A program made the position numbers and the translations under genes. Source: Bemisia tabaci (lineage: Eukaryota > Arthropoda > Insecta > Hemiptera > Aleyrodidae). From it: a DNA stretch of 64,000 bases. Position 1 is the stretch's first letter; every line of letters starts with the position of its first letter. Below are positions 19,140 through 29,975 of this stretch, piece by piece. The DNA lies in the NCBI RefSeq assembly GCF_918797505.1, contig NC_092798.1, forward strand, positions 13,343,501 to 13,407,500. The letters run 5' to 3'. The notes under the pieces are model-generated. The model was not told the DNA's origin. It saw nothing but the letters and a program-made list of their open reading frames with translations, and did not search any database.

Positions 19140-21603
19140 ATAACCGAACGCTATTTATTTCCGAGTCACAAAATCAGGCCACAGAGCCGTGACGAAAACA
19201 GCGCGAGACAGCCTCCAAAATGACAAGCGCGAGGTGGAAATCGAATTTCCCAAACTCACTTTCCCCGGAAAAAGAGTATGAAGTTTTTAACGCTTTCCTC
19301 CCACTTTGATGTCACAAATATTAAAAATAAGAGGAAATGAAGCGAATATCAATCTTAATCTCACTTCGGTACGCACTCACTTCCCTCGGTAATCTGGAGT
19401 TGGAGCGCACTGATTGGTGCGGGAGGCGGTATTAAACACTGCAGAAGCGGGCGGGGGGGAGGAGGATTTCAAAATTCAGGGGGATGAATAAATTGGGATT
19501 GATTGCTCGCCACCGAGATTCCATTCGGGAAGAGTCGTATAACTTTAGAACAACGAGAGCTTTGCGGAGGAGATGAAGAGAGGAGATGGGAAAAGGGGAG
19601 AGAGAAAGAGGGAGTGAGTGAGTTATAATGAGAGTGCGAGGGAGTAATTTGGAAAGATTACCGGGCAATTTTTTTACGACCTGAAGCGTTGCGCCGGTTT
19701 CTGAAAAATCGGCCGTAAAGAAACTTATTGGCATTTTTATATGGAAGGCCCTGAGCTAGTGGATACGTGAGCTGTTTGGGTCGTACCGAAACCGATTTTT
19801 GATGAATCGCGGTAGGATGTTTGTCATAAAATAAGATGCGCTAAGAATCGGATATTGCGACAACTCCCACTTCTCTCTCTCCTGCAACGCACTTGGGACG
19901 CAGGCCTGCAAAGTGCACCCCCTAAACAAAATTATGTCAAATTATTGACCCCTTCCCCCAAAATTGGCGTTTTTTTAATGAAATTCGTAAGAAAAATACT
20001 AATTCTAATGTTATGATCTATACTTTTTTAACACCTATAAGAGCCAAAGAGCAAAAAGTTTATAATGTCTACCATTGGTAAATTGTCAGGTTATTCGGCA
20101 AGAGAAAGTTCTTTGTGTAAGAAAAAGAAAAACAACGATACAAAAATTAAAGAAATTCAATTTTTCTCCTTCGAAGAAAATGGGGGGGGGGGGGGCGCTG
20201 CTGGATCATTCAAGTTGCCACGTTTTCAGGAGCCCGCCGGCTTTCCACATTTTTCGCATCAGTTTTTTCTCAAGATTTAAAGAAATGAGGGGTCCTATTT
20301 CACGTGCTTCCGTACGACTTTGGACCCCTAGAAATCGCTTCTCCCTCCACATTCTCAAGAGCCTTTCCACATCGAGCATTTCCGCAAGCCAATGAAGAAA
20401 TTTTCACTTATTTTGACAGATTTCAAACCAGTTTCCATGGTAAAGTTCGATTAAAAATGCAAATTATTAACTTATTCTTGAAAGGAATACTCCGACATTA
20501 TCACAATTAGTTAGGTAAGTCAAGTTACCATGATACCCTTAGACGAGAAAGGGTTGAAATCACCTGGATCATTAGTCCAGGACAAATTTAGCGGGTTACT
20601 TTGCCTTCAAAGAATAATTAAATTGAGCGGCGAGATGCAAAAACATGTTAACTCCGCGCAGCCGGTGAAGAAAGACGGAGGAAACGACTGGAGAATTACA
20701 ACGAGACGAGGAGAGGGGGGGGGGGACAACGCGGGGTGAAAGGGGGTGAAAAAATGAGATCTTAATGCTCTCCGGAGGAAAACCGGGAGCATCTTCAGGT
20801 CGTCCGCAGTTGTCAAATCCAACCACAATATTTATCTAATCCACCCCTAATACACCCTATTATACTAAATTAGCGGAAGTGAGGGCGAAACCGGGGCGGT
20901 GTTTCATTCCACTATCTTCTATTAAGAGGAGGGCGATGAAAGAAACGGCGGAAATAGAGTAATTATTATTCTCGTCAATTCGGTGACCGGGCCCGGGATG
21001 CGACGCGACGCGCTAAGTAAAATACCGATTAGGTAGGACCAAATTAGTTTCCATTTTTCATCTATCCCACCCCCACCCCCACCCCACCCCACCGCCCGCC
21101 GCCGCGTCGTTTCCTCGGGGTCTTTTACCGACGTCAGCTTATTCAGTTTAATAGAAGGTAATTTTATGCCTTATCTTGGGCGGATACTCGGAGCACCCTG
21201 AAAACATCTCAACCCTGAACTAATGATCCACTTCGGAAGGAGGCTAACGGCATTCCGGGGTTTCTGCCTCCGCTCTAACTTTCAACGGCACTGCCCTTCT
21301 GTCGTTTCCTCTTGATTTAGGGAGTGAATGCTTCGATATTCCTTGAATATATCCGAAGGAAAACAAATCTGTTTCTATGATTTCAATACCCCCACTAGCG
21401 ACAACCAATGGAAAAACTTTTTAAGAACTATTGAACCCCTCCCCCCCCCCCCCAAAAAAAAAATAAGAAAAACTCTTAAGACTGTTCACCTCTTTTTTAT
21501 GGAAAACCCATTTTAGGCTTTGTTTCGTAAAGAAATCGAAAGGGCTGATAACTGATGGACAATTTTTTAAGAAACTCGTAAATTTAAAATAAATTAAGAA
21601 AAA
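19140..21603. other. No gene recognised; low-complexity tracts
   Basis: A poly(G) tract lies at about 20181-20196, a CCCCAC-rich tract at 21068-21100, and C/A runs at 21437-21463. Frames at 20065-20739 lie in this low-complexity context and show no domain. Confidence 0.45.
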
Positions 21604-21755
21604 CTCTAAACAACTGGGCTCAGGACGTTGCCGTTGCATCCACCTGCGATGCATCCACCCGGCCGTTAGGTTAGGTTAGATAAGGTTAGATTAGGAAGTT
21701 ACAAAGGGGTGGATGCATCGCAGTTGGATGCAATGTCACGCACTCTAAACAACTG
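21604..21755. mobile_element. Small inverted-repeat element flanked by a 14 bp direct repeat
   Basis: ACTCTAAACAACTG is repeated exactly at 21604-21617 and 21742-21755. Between them, TTGCATCCACCTGCGATGCA and its inverse bracket a core containing TTAGGTTAGGTTAGATAAGG (21667-21686). The inverted arms are about 28 bp. Confidence 0.75.
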
Positions 21756-21937
21756 TGCAAACTTTTTTTCGAATGGACTTTTTTTGGGCTTTGTTTGGTA
21801 AAAAAAAATTAGTAGGAAAAAAAGTGTAAAAAATATTGAGAAATAATAATCTTTTAAAAAGTTTACCAAAATGAAAATTGTATTTTAAAATAGAATCCGG
21901 AAGGACTGCCTACAATATAATTTTTAACAGATTTTAA

Positions 21938-23415
21938 CACGTTGACTGCCACGCCGGTCGTATCGACCGGCCTCGAAGGGTTCTGCTGGGGCCACGCCGG
22001 TCGTTTCGACCGGGACCCGCTCGCTCGCATTACTAGGCTACTGTGAGGCCAGCGACCGGCGGAGCCGTGTATACGCTTATGGCTCACGACCGGCATGGCC
22101 CCAGCAAGAGAATGCACCACTGAATTTTTTTTTTTTTTTTTTTTTTTTTTTTGGGGGGGGGGATTTTTTATTTTTTTCATTTTCATGAATCTTTTTCTTT
22201 ATCATCTTTATTTATTAATACAATAAAATTACAATAGTGTTGTTTTCTTTGCTTAATATTAGTTACAAACCTTAGAATTTGTACGCATTTTGAAAAATAA
22301 ATTAAAAAAGGGGAATAACAATTGGGAGGGGGGGGGGATTTTTTCTCTTTCAACTTTAATTTTCTTTTTCGCTATTTTTTTTTGTTTAATAAATTAGAAT
22401 ATAATTACAATCGTTGGTTTTTTACCTCAATATTAATTTTAGACCTTTAAATTTTGGCTTAACTTGAAAAATAAATTTTAAAAAAAGGAGGAACAATTTT
22501 TTAGGAAGGGGGGGAGGTAGGGGTCAAAAGGTAAAATACAGGGTGTTCGAAAAGTCCCCTCCCCCCTCCTAACTTTTGACCTAATTGAGGTAGAGATTTG
22601 AAACTTGGAGGGTGTTCCTAGATCAAAGGGAGCTACTTTTTGAACCCCCCCCCCAAAAAAAAAATTTGGGGGGCCCCCCTTGGGGAGGGGGGGGGGTTAC
22701 GGACCCTAACTTTTTTTTTCAAATGGGAAGACCCCCTTTGTGATACCTCGTTCGAAAGAACATAAAAAAAGAAATTTTTTCGCGCAAACCCGAAGTCATT
22801 ATCTCAAACCGTTTCAAAATGGCGGCCGGTCAAAGTTTAAAATGGCGGCCGGTCAAAGTTCAAAATGGCCGAAAATTTAACAAACTCGATTTTTTGCCAA
22901 TGGATTCACCTGAAATTCGGTATCTGGGGGTATTTTGGCACGAGAAAAACGAATTTGACGTTAGATTTTTAAAAAAACCCTAATTTTTCAAAATGGCCGC
23001 CGATTAAAGTTCAAAATGGTCAACAATTGGCAACCTCGACTTTTTGCCGATGGATTCGCCTGAAACTCGGTGTTAGGGGGTATCTGGGTTTGTCTCCTAC
23101 CCAGTTTTACCAGTCCTTACCATTAATTCCATGCCGTTCAAGGTTGTGGGTTGACTGCGCGCGAGTCACGCAACGTTGCTGATTCTCAAGGAACACACGA
23201 CCGGCCGGACGACCGGCGTGGCCTCCGGTGCATTATTTTTCACCGGAGGCCATACCGGTCGTAACGACCGGCGGCTTCAGGCTGAAAGCTGAAAGAATAT
23301 TACGAAGGTCTATGAAGTTTAGGTTTGATATAGTCAATTCTAAAAAAAATACCAAAAAGAAAAGGCTATGGCGCCGGGGGAAATAAGTACCTAAAACACC
23401 GTGGCAGTCAACGTG
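21938..23415. mobile_element. piggyBac-like non-autonomous element, 1,478 bp, TTAA flanks
   Basis: Terminal CACGTTGACTGCCACG and its inverse CCGTGGCAGTCAACGTG are flanked by TTAA at 21934-21937 and 23416-23419. TTAA targeting is the hallmark of the piggyBac superfamily. Near both ends are several palindromes of the form CCGGTCGTNNCGACCGG. No transposase frame remains. The centre carries low-complexity T/G runs and another repeat (22539-23100). Confidence 0.85.
22539..23100. repeat. CAGGGTGTTCGAAAAG-type repeat inside the piggyBac-like element
   Basis: Starts TA-CAGGGTGTTCGAAAAGTC. Its interior has three AAATGGC(G)GCC(G)G direct repeats near 22817-23000 and two GATTTTTTGCCAATGGATTC-like words. 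No matching inverse end was found, so only one end is preserved or recognised. Confidence 0.5.
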
Positions 23416-23419
23416 TTAA

Positions 23420-23604
23420 AGAGTTTTTGAAATGGGGTACTTGAACAACATTTCTCTTTTAGGAACTACGGTTTCTGGCTCAGTTTGAAAACATCATACG
23501 AAAAATCAGTTTCCTCGTGCACATAAGTGTTTTTCAGAACATCTGTAATTCGGAAACATGTATCAGAATGCTTAACTTCGTACCATGTCTAGTGGTCCAT
23601 TGTA
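23420..23604. repeat. Fragments of families H and G
   Basis: GGAACTACGGTTTCTGGCTC (23462) resembles the inner arm of H. ACATGTATCAGAATGC to TGTCTAGTGGTCCATTG (23556-23602) matches the right terminus of G at 31332. Confidence 0.55.
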
Positions 23605-23828
23605 ACTCCGTTCCTTTGTACCGAGGACGACGGATTAATCCTTGCCGAATTTGACCCCTCCATTAATGAACGGCCCTGTACACGAAGGATCTCGAAACCA
23701 CATGATCGGGATCCCCTGTTTTGAGGTTATGCGAGTCGCGGGGGCGGGAGACGAGTCGCGCGCGAAAGAGACTTAAAGCTACGGAGCTTAGAACGAGATA
23801 TTGATGGAATGATAGAGACGACGTCGCA

Positions 23829-23922
23829 ACTCTGACGTAAGGACGTATCTCAATTTCTAAGTGAGCCTTGGTCGCCGTATGATTCTATGCTTTTCGGGGC
23901 TCATGTGGGAATAGACTTACGT
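23829..23922. mobile_element. Short palindromic MITE, CTCTGACGTAAGGACGTA ends (family V)
   Basis: CTCTGACGTAAGGACGTATC at the left and GACTTACGTCAGAG at the right. The centre holds GTGAGCC / GGGCTCAT. Related copies are at 33500, 46988 and 55809. Confidence 0.7.
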
Positions 23923-24096
23923 CAGAGGAACGATATTCGGGTCGCGCCGAATGAGGAGTTGAGGATTTAAAGGGTGCGTTTAGCCGGCGTGCGATATTAG
24001 TGGGAGCTCCACTCTTGGATTCGTGCTTGTCATACGGTGCCCCGTGAGTGAAGTTTCATCGGTGACGCGGAGTCATTCGACTCCCATGCAGGGTCA

Positions 24097-24608
24097 TTCA
24101 ATGGAGATGTTGCATGTGTGAGGAATTTGCGATTCGACTGTTGATTCATATGTAAAAGTTCGCGAGAAACACGATGGTGCTACTGGTTTTCTCTGAAATC
24201 AACTCCCAAGCTCAAAAAAAGCTCTCAAGTGAGGCCAAAATGGAAAGGGTATCCCGCCCTACCCTGCGAGTCCACCTATACATCAAAACAAACTCTCCAT
24301 GCTAAGATAGGGAGCAAATACATAGCAGGGTTGCCGTGTTTTCAGTTTTGTAGTCCCCAAATAGAGTGGCAGCCCTGTCAATGTATTTGCTCCCTATCTT
24401 TGCATGGAGAGTTTGTTTTGATGTAGAGGTGGACTCTCAGGGTAGGGCGGGATATCCCCTCCATTTTGGCCTCACTTTGAGAGCTTTTTTTGAGCTTGGG
24501 AGATGATTTCAGAGAAAACCAGTGGCACCATCGAGTTTCTCGCGAACTTTTACATAAGAATCAACAGTCAAATCGCAAATCCCTCACACATGCAACATCT
24601 CCATTGAA
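24097..24608. mobile_element. Long foldback element, 512 bp (family U)
   Basis: TTCAATGGAGATGTTGCATG and its inverse at 24589-24608 open arms of about 230 bp that remain closely complementary (GTTCGCGAGAAACACGATGG, GAGGCCAAAATGGA, AAACTCTCCATG). The loop is about 24325-24385. No coding frame or clear target duplication was found. Confidence 0.9.
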
Positions 24609-25644
24609 CAGGTTGATTGAAGAAGGGCATATGGTGCGTTGAGTTCGCATTCAATTTCGGGTGATATCAGTCGAACAGTCGCGTCGCATTTTTGTGTGTT
24701 ACGTACAGGTCGCGTTCATTTCACTGTTCAAAATCAAACTCGTTGCAGGCATTAGTCTGGTGAATTGGTGCGTTGAGTTCGCCTCAATTTCGAATGACAC
24801 TGTGTAGGTTTCAGGACATTTTGTCAACGATTTTTTGTCCGCGCACCTTTTTTGTCCAGTAGTTTACGCCCACACGTAAAATAAGCAACAGTGACTTGGT
24901 CCAAGCGTTATATTTTAGTCGGTATGTAAAATTATATTGACAATATGGAAATGAGAGATTGAGAGAGAAGGAGGTGTTGTTATGGTTGCTCATTTTCTAA
25001 ATGAAATGTTATTACTTTCTCCTTTTGAATCATCTTTTTAAATTGTCATAGGTGAATATTTGGTTTTATTTCTATCCTTAAAATATTCGATGTACAATAT
25101 ACCTTATATATGTATGGGTACTTTTTTTTATTTTTTTTTTTTTCTTTACGAAATTATTACTTCATTTTGAAAACATTTATATTTTTAAAACGTGGCAAAT
25201 ATTTGTAAAACCTTTTCCAAGCGACATTAATCTCAATGAGCCGCAGTTGTGCCGACAGAAACTGCAAAAATGAATAAAAGAGGAAAAAAACCAAGAAGCA
25301 CGCAATCTTTAGTTTCAACCCATTTGTACATCGATCTTTTAGAGTCAAATACGTCAAATTTTGAGCGTTTGGTTGCGCGTACACCTCGCTGCAGCACAAT
25401 AAAAGCACAAAATGTAAAAGAAAAAATTAAAGTGCTTTGGAAATCATTAAATTTGACACGGAACCACCAATATTTAAAAACACACACATTATATTATTAT
25501 TCTCCTTTGATAAATTGATACATATTTTTTCCCATCAATTTAAATGAGAATAATCAATGCAGAGTGTGCAAACATTTCAAAATCACGAGTTAAAAAACGC
25601 TGACTATGCGAGTGTAAATATTAAAGCCTGACAGAGCGGAGCGG
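24609..25644. other. No gene recognised
   Basis: A short direct repeat, GGTGCGTTGAGTTCGC, occurs near 24634 and 24767. An 89-codon frame (25249-25518), overlapped by a frame on the other strand, has no recognisable domain. Confidence 0.4.
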
Positions 25645-25793
25645 CGCGGCGCGGCGTGCTGCCAGCGCGAGAGGCTCACTAGCGCCTACAAACCTAAGTG
25701 GATACTTCACGCATTGCACAATGCTTGGAGTATCAACTTAGGTTCGTAGGCGCTAGTGAGCCTCTCGCGCTGGCAGCACGCCCGCCGTGCGGC
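25645..25793. mobile_element. GC-rich palindromic MITE (family N, copy 2)
   Basis: GTGCTGCCAGCGCGAGAGGC and its inverse GCCTCTCGCGCTGGCAGCAC are perfect 20 bp arms. They continue into CACTAGCGCCTAC and its inverse. The loop includes GGATACTTCACGCATTGCAC. Confidence 0.9.
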
Positions 25794-25837
25794 GGCGCCT
25801 GAAGCAGCTATTTCACAACAGAGTTGTTGCACAGTAT

Positions 25838-26030
25838 ATACGAAATTGGTGCCGTAATGTCGTTTTTGAAGCGAGAAGCTAAAAAAACCCGCATATTTTT
25901 TAGGCAGATTGTGAAGTTGGGAATGTATTTCAGACTTTTCTGGTGCGCTCATTCTGATTTTTGAGCTACTTTCTATGTGAAACAACTATTATTTTCGCTC
26001 TGGCTGCAGTTTGCAGCAGGTTCATTATAC
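25838..26030. mobile_element. Single arm of the 27850-28464 family (EE), diverged
   Basis: GTGCCGTAATGTCGTTTTTG, GTGCGCTCAT-CTGATTTTTGAG and TTTGCAGCAGG follow the same order as the right arm of the intact element. No second arm was found. Confidence 0.6.
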
Positions 26031-26099
26031 AAAACCTTAGGAGGATTTACTAAATAGTTTGTCAACAACACCAATCAATAAAAAGCATATCATTCTCAT

Positions 26100-26489
26100 T
26101 TGAGGGGCTTGGCGGACAAGTGCAGTTTCCGCTATTCCGGGAAACACGTTTGTGAAGTTTTGAAATTACATGGATCCTCATGGTGGAAAGAAAGTTCAAA
26201 GTGATTTTTTTATGCTTCAAAATTGGAATTTGGCAGCGATTTTTTCACAGGATATGAAATGCATTGAGACTAGTTGGACTGCATTTTGCAATTTGGAACT
26301 ATAAATTCTAGCCCGGTTTAAAAACAACGTATGTGTGCCATTCGTTTTCCTATGCACATAAATGTTTCTCCAGAAGAGCCAGAATTTATAGTTCCAAATT
26401 GCAAAATGCAGTCCAGTTTTATTTGAAATCATTGTTATCTCAATTTTTTCAAAAATTAACTTATGCGCCTTGCCCTCCAGCTCCTCATT
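26100..26489. mobile_element. Family T element interrupted by family H
   Basis: TGAGGGGCTTGGCGGACAAG at the left and GCGCCTTGCCCTCCAGCTCC at the right match the termini of 29722-29975. The H MITE (26272-26418) splits it between GCATTGAGACTAG and TTTTATTTGAAATC. Confidence 0.75.
26272..26418. mobile_element. Palindromic MITE (family H, copy 3), nested in family T
   Basis: GTTGGACTGCATTTTGC to GCAAAATGCAGTCCAGT, in inverted orientation relative to 5741 and 9114, judged by the central AAACCGGGC-type block. Confidence 0.87.
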
Positions 26490-26837
26490 GTATCTCGGGG
26501 TGTATTTATGGTGCACCCTGTACAGCTGAGTCATCGGTGGGTGAGCTTCGCGGATGTATCATTGCAAGGAGCGCGTGGGTAACGAATGCGCCGCGATTAA
26601 GCGGATGAGGGGCGAGGGTTGGAGTATTTGCACCGGATGAAATTTCGCGGAATGAGCAACGAAAAATGGCGCCGAGCGGGGGTGGCTTACGGCGAGACCA
26701 CCTTAAGCGGAGCCGGAGATGAGAGCACGGATTTAGACGCCGCGGACTTCCGCGCTAATAAATAAACTTCTCCTTTACTTGCTACGTCATCAAAACCTGG
26801 CGTGAGCCAACTCGGTGAATGGGACCGGGACTCGAAA
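26490..26837. other. No gene recognised, GC-richer
   Basis: GC-rich relative to its neighbours at about 26520-26720. No domain or repeat end was recognised. Confidence 0.35.
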
Positions 26838-26969
26838 CAATTGGACGTATTTCTGCCGAACGGAACTACGTGCAATAAGACATGAGCCCTGAGACCCATA
26901 AGAACGTATGCAGAACAGGGCTCACGTCATAATGCACTTAGTTCCGTTTGGCAGAAATGCCTCGAATAT
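26838..26969. mobile_element. Palindromic MITE (family J, copy 2)
   Basis: CAATTGGACGTATTTCTGCC left and GGCAGAAATGCCTCGAATAT right, with central ATGAGCCCTG...CAGGGCTCA. It matches 15471-15600 throughout. Confidence 0.85.
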
Positions 26970-27171
26970 TGCCCCGGAGCGCGGCTCGTGCAGATGAGAC
27001 CATTGCTCTGTTGTGCTAGAGAAGAATAGTCTATGAACCTCTCGACGTTGCCAAATTTCCGTCATAGAGTACGATTTTTTAAACAAAATTTTTGGTAAGA
27101 CGTATGATTACTTCGCGTCCGATATTTCGGAATATTTTATCCAAAATTTTAATCTGAAGTACCTCCGGATC

Positions 27172-27247
27172 GCATTTTGGAAAAAGGAACCAAGATCCTT
27201 CCAGTGCCGCTAAGATTGTGTGCTTTTGGTTCCTTTTTGCAAAATGC
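27172..27247. repeat. Short hairpin GCATTTTGG...GCAAAATGC
   Basis: Arms GCATTTTGGAAAAAGGAACC and GGTTCCTTTTTGCAAAATGC are nearly perfect. The loop is about 35 bp. It may be a very short MITE. Confidence 0.6.
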
Positions 27248-27406
27248 AATACATCTAAGAGACTGTTCATTAAATACGTCACCCTGGAGGAGTTTTTGAA
27301 CCCTCCCCACTTTCGCTCGCTGGAAACGCTTTGAGACAGGCCCTTATCCTCTAACACGTAAAAACAAAATAGAGTAATGATAACATCATCATGTAACTTC
27401 AGTCGC

Positions 27407-27667
27407 CAAGGGAAAAAAGTGTTAGGGGTTATTCCCTAAAATTGTGGTACTGCCACAATTTGTTGGATGATACGGAAATTTTTAATTAATTGTGGTGGAA
27501 CCACAACTCAAGTTAGGGTAGCACCGCAACATTTGGGTTAGTAACCTATTTATTGGGGTACGATCCCGATTAATTTGTGTACTACCACAATTAATTCGTG
27601 TACTACCACAATTAATTGGAAATGTCCAAATCACACAACAAACTCGTGCTTTTTTTTATCATCCGTG
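27407..27667. mobile_element. MITE of the AATTAATTGTGGTAC family (K, copy 2)
   Basis: GGGAAAAAAGTGTTAGGGGT at the left and a T-run plus ATCATCCGTG at the right. Repeated ACCACAATTAATT words appear inside, as in the fuller copy at 35144-35368. Confidence 0.7.
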
Positions 27668-27849
27668 TACATTTACACTAGAATTGTTGAAAGTTAGTCG
27701 CACATTTACACTAAAATTATTGAAAGTTATTCGCACATTTACAATAAAATTGTTGAAAGTTAGTCGCACATTTACAATAAAATTGTTGAAAGTTAGTCGC
27801 ACATTTACAATAAAATTGTTGAAAGTTAGTCGCACATTTACACTAAAAT
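27668..27849. repeat. 33 bp minisatellite, left part (about 5.5 units)
   Basis: Unit ACATTTACACTAAAATTGTT + GAAAGTTAGTCGC, with C/A and TTG/TTA variants between units. Since 33 is divisible by 3, both strands stay open, producing false proteins. The array resumes at 28467. Confidence 0.93.
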
Positions 27850-28464
27850 GGGCCTGTTGCAAACTTTTGCTAGAGCAAAAATAAGAGTTGTTTCTTATAG
27901 ATAATGCCTCAAAAATCACGATGAGCGCATCGGCAAAGTCTGAAATGCACTCATAACTTCACAATCTGCGTAAGAAATTTGCGTTTTTTTAAGCTTCCCG
28001 CTTCAAAAACGATACTACGGCATAGGTGAACATTTTGTTAGAGGAGTCGCTCCATCGTCGGCGATATTCATCATGGCCGACGCTTGCACGCAGTTCCGCG
28101 CGTAATTCAAGGAGAGTTCAAGGTCAATCAATTCGGGCGTGGAAAATATGAACGTTAACACACCGATTGTTATCTGGTCTAATCCAGTTCAGGTGTTATC
28201 TCGTCCCATCAAACGTATTTTGGCGGATTGGCGTCGGCTATGATGATTATTGCCGACGATGGAACGACTCCTCTTACAAAATGTTCACCTGTGCCGTAGT
28301 ATCGTTTTTGAAGCGGGAAGCTCAAAAAACCGCAAATTTCTTACGCAGTTTGTGAAGTTATGAGTGCATTTCAGAGTTTGCCAATGCGCTCATCGTGATT
28401 TTTGAGGCATTATCTATAAGAAACAACTCTTAGTTTTGCTCTAGCAAAAGTTTGCAACAGGCCC
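27850..28464. mobile_element. Long-arm inverted-repeat element (family EE), 615 bp, inserted in the minisatellite
   Basis: GGGCCTGTTGCAAACTTTTG and its inverse CAAAAGTTTGCAACAGGCCC begin arms of about 205-240 bp (through TCACGATGAGCGCAT and AACGATACTACGGC). Removing it with one copy of the flanking AT dinucleotide (27848-27849, 28465-28466) restores a minisatellite unit exactly. The central 28060-28220 is unpaired and non-coding. Confidence 0.93.
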
Positions 28465-28466
28465 AT

Positions 28467-28809
28467 TGTTGGAAGTTATTCGCACATTTACAATAAAATT
28501 GTTGAAAGTTAGTCGCACATTTACACTAAAATTATTGAAAGCTATTCGCACATTTACAATAAAATTGTTGAAAGTTAGTCGCACATTTACAATAAAATTG
28601 TTGAAAGTTAGTCGCACATTTACAATAAAATTGTTGAAAGTTAGTCGCACATTTACACTAAAATTGATGAAAGTTAGTCGCACATTTACACTAAAATTAT
28701 TGAAAGTTAGTCACACATTTACACTAAAATTATTGAAAGTTAGTCACACATTTACAATAAAATTGTTGAAAGTTAGTCGCACATTTACACTAAAATTGTT
28801 GAAAGTTGA
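28467..28809. repeat. 33 bp minisatellite, right part (about 10 units)
   Basis: Same unit and orientation as 27668-27849. Variants GCTATTCGC, TTGATG and TTAGTCACAC mark individual units. It ends at GTTGAAAGTTGACC. Confidence 0.93.
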
Positions 28810-28984
28810 CCTTTTAGCGACTCCCCGATTAAAGTTAGCGGCAAGATAAACCACCACGCACTCGCATTCCGCGACAAGTTTCTTTCACATTATAACGTAT
28901 CTTAGTATAATAAACCTACCCACCCACTCCTAGAACATTAAGCATTTCATATGGGCGGCTCTTTGAAAGTGATTGAAAATGTCT

Positions 28985-29620
28985 AGCGAAAACTTCATAA
29001 CTACCGTCAAAAATAAAGAACATATTGGGAGATATTTCACAACGTTCGAATTTTCGTCCGGCTAAATCCTCAGCACGAAAGAGTTGAAGTTTGAATGCCC
29101 TCCGCGAATAGTGCAGGAGCGATATTAAAACGCACTTCACCGCGGGAAATTAAACGCAAAACACGAAGGTAGCAGTAAAAAGCTCAAGAAAGCTCGTTAT
29201 CTTGAAATGAGGTTATGTGGTGAAACTTTTTCGCGATTACATCAATCCGAAAAGAGGCTAGACGGCAAACCAAAATTTCCGACGATGTAACCGAAGTTTT
29301 TGGCCATGAATACCGTCGGACGTGAGTAAACGGGATGAATGAGAAGGGGGGATCCGAAACAATTGGAGGGGTTAACCCTTCCGCCCCCTGAAATCTCAAT
29401 ATTGCTCCGGAGCGAAGCTCTCGCAAATAAGACAGCAGCTCGAGTCTGAATGTCTTTCGAGCTTGGTCTTGAAGCGGCATTAAAGTGCACTTCATTGCGG
29501 AGAAATTTAGCGCAAAACACGATAGCGGTTTTAAAAGCTCTGAAGGGCTTGTCGCTTTTAAATGGAATTGTCTGATGAGACTTCTTCGTGGTTGATGACT
29601 GAAGTTTTTGCTCGATTTTT
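28985..29620. repeat. Diverged direct duplication, offset about 365-370 bp
   Basis: Segments near 29060-29200 and 29430-29570 share TTAAARYGCACTTCAYYGCG, CGCAAAACACGA and AAAGCTC in order. A 190-codon minus-strand frame (29184-29756) spans this and the next repeat and has no domain. Confidence 0.55.
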
Positions 29621-29721
29621 GATTAATTTTTGTTTCTTCATGCGGAAAATAATCCTGCGATGGCTTCGCACCACATGCCTTGTAAGTGTTTTTTCGAAAT
29701 GTCAATTGTGTTTCAATGTAT

Positions 29722-29975
29722 TTGAAGGGCTTGGAGGACAAGGCGCACAAGTGCATTTTTTGCTATTTTGGGAAACACGTGTTCGAAGTTTCGAATTCAC
29801 ATGGATCCTTACGGCGGAAAGAAAGTTCAACCTGACTTTTTAACTTTTAAAAATTGGAATTTGGGAGCGAATTTTTCACAGAATGTGCAGTAAAACTGGT
29901 TTCACTTGAAATCACTAAAATCTCCATATTTTCAAAAACTGCACTTGTGCGCCTTGTCTTCCAAGCCCCTCATTT
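29722..29975. mobile_element. Palindromic element (family T), most complete copy
   Basis: TTGAAGGGCTTGGAGGACAA and GCGCCTTGTCTTCCAAGCCC are the inverted ends. GAAACACG, CATGGATCC and GCGAATTTTTCACAG are internal landmarks shared with 3636 and 26100. Confidence 0.75.

Noticed and set aside
21667..21690. Possible interstitial telomere repeat (TTAGG)n
   Set aside because: Only two to three imperfect units, and they lie inside a small inverted-repeat element. Not a telomeric array, though noted as part of that element.
27668..28809. CRISPR-like array of short direct repeats
   Set aside because: Units are contiguous with no unique spacers, and the genome is eukaryotic. It is a minisatellite.
27659..28849. 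Repeated-peptide frames (LKVSRTFTIKL on +, NVRLTFNNFIV on -)
   Set aside because: Produced by the 33 bp minisatellite, whose unit is 11 codons long, so frames stay open on both strands.
29184..29756. 190-codon minus-strand frame, the longest uninterrupted frame in the window
   Set aside because: It spans a diverged duplication and part of the family T element, and the residues show no recognisable domain or splice context. Length alone is compatible with chance in 64 kb.
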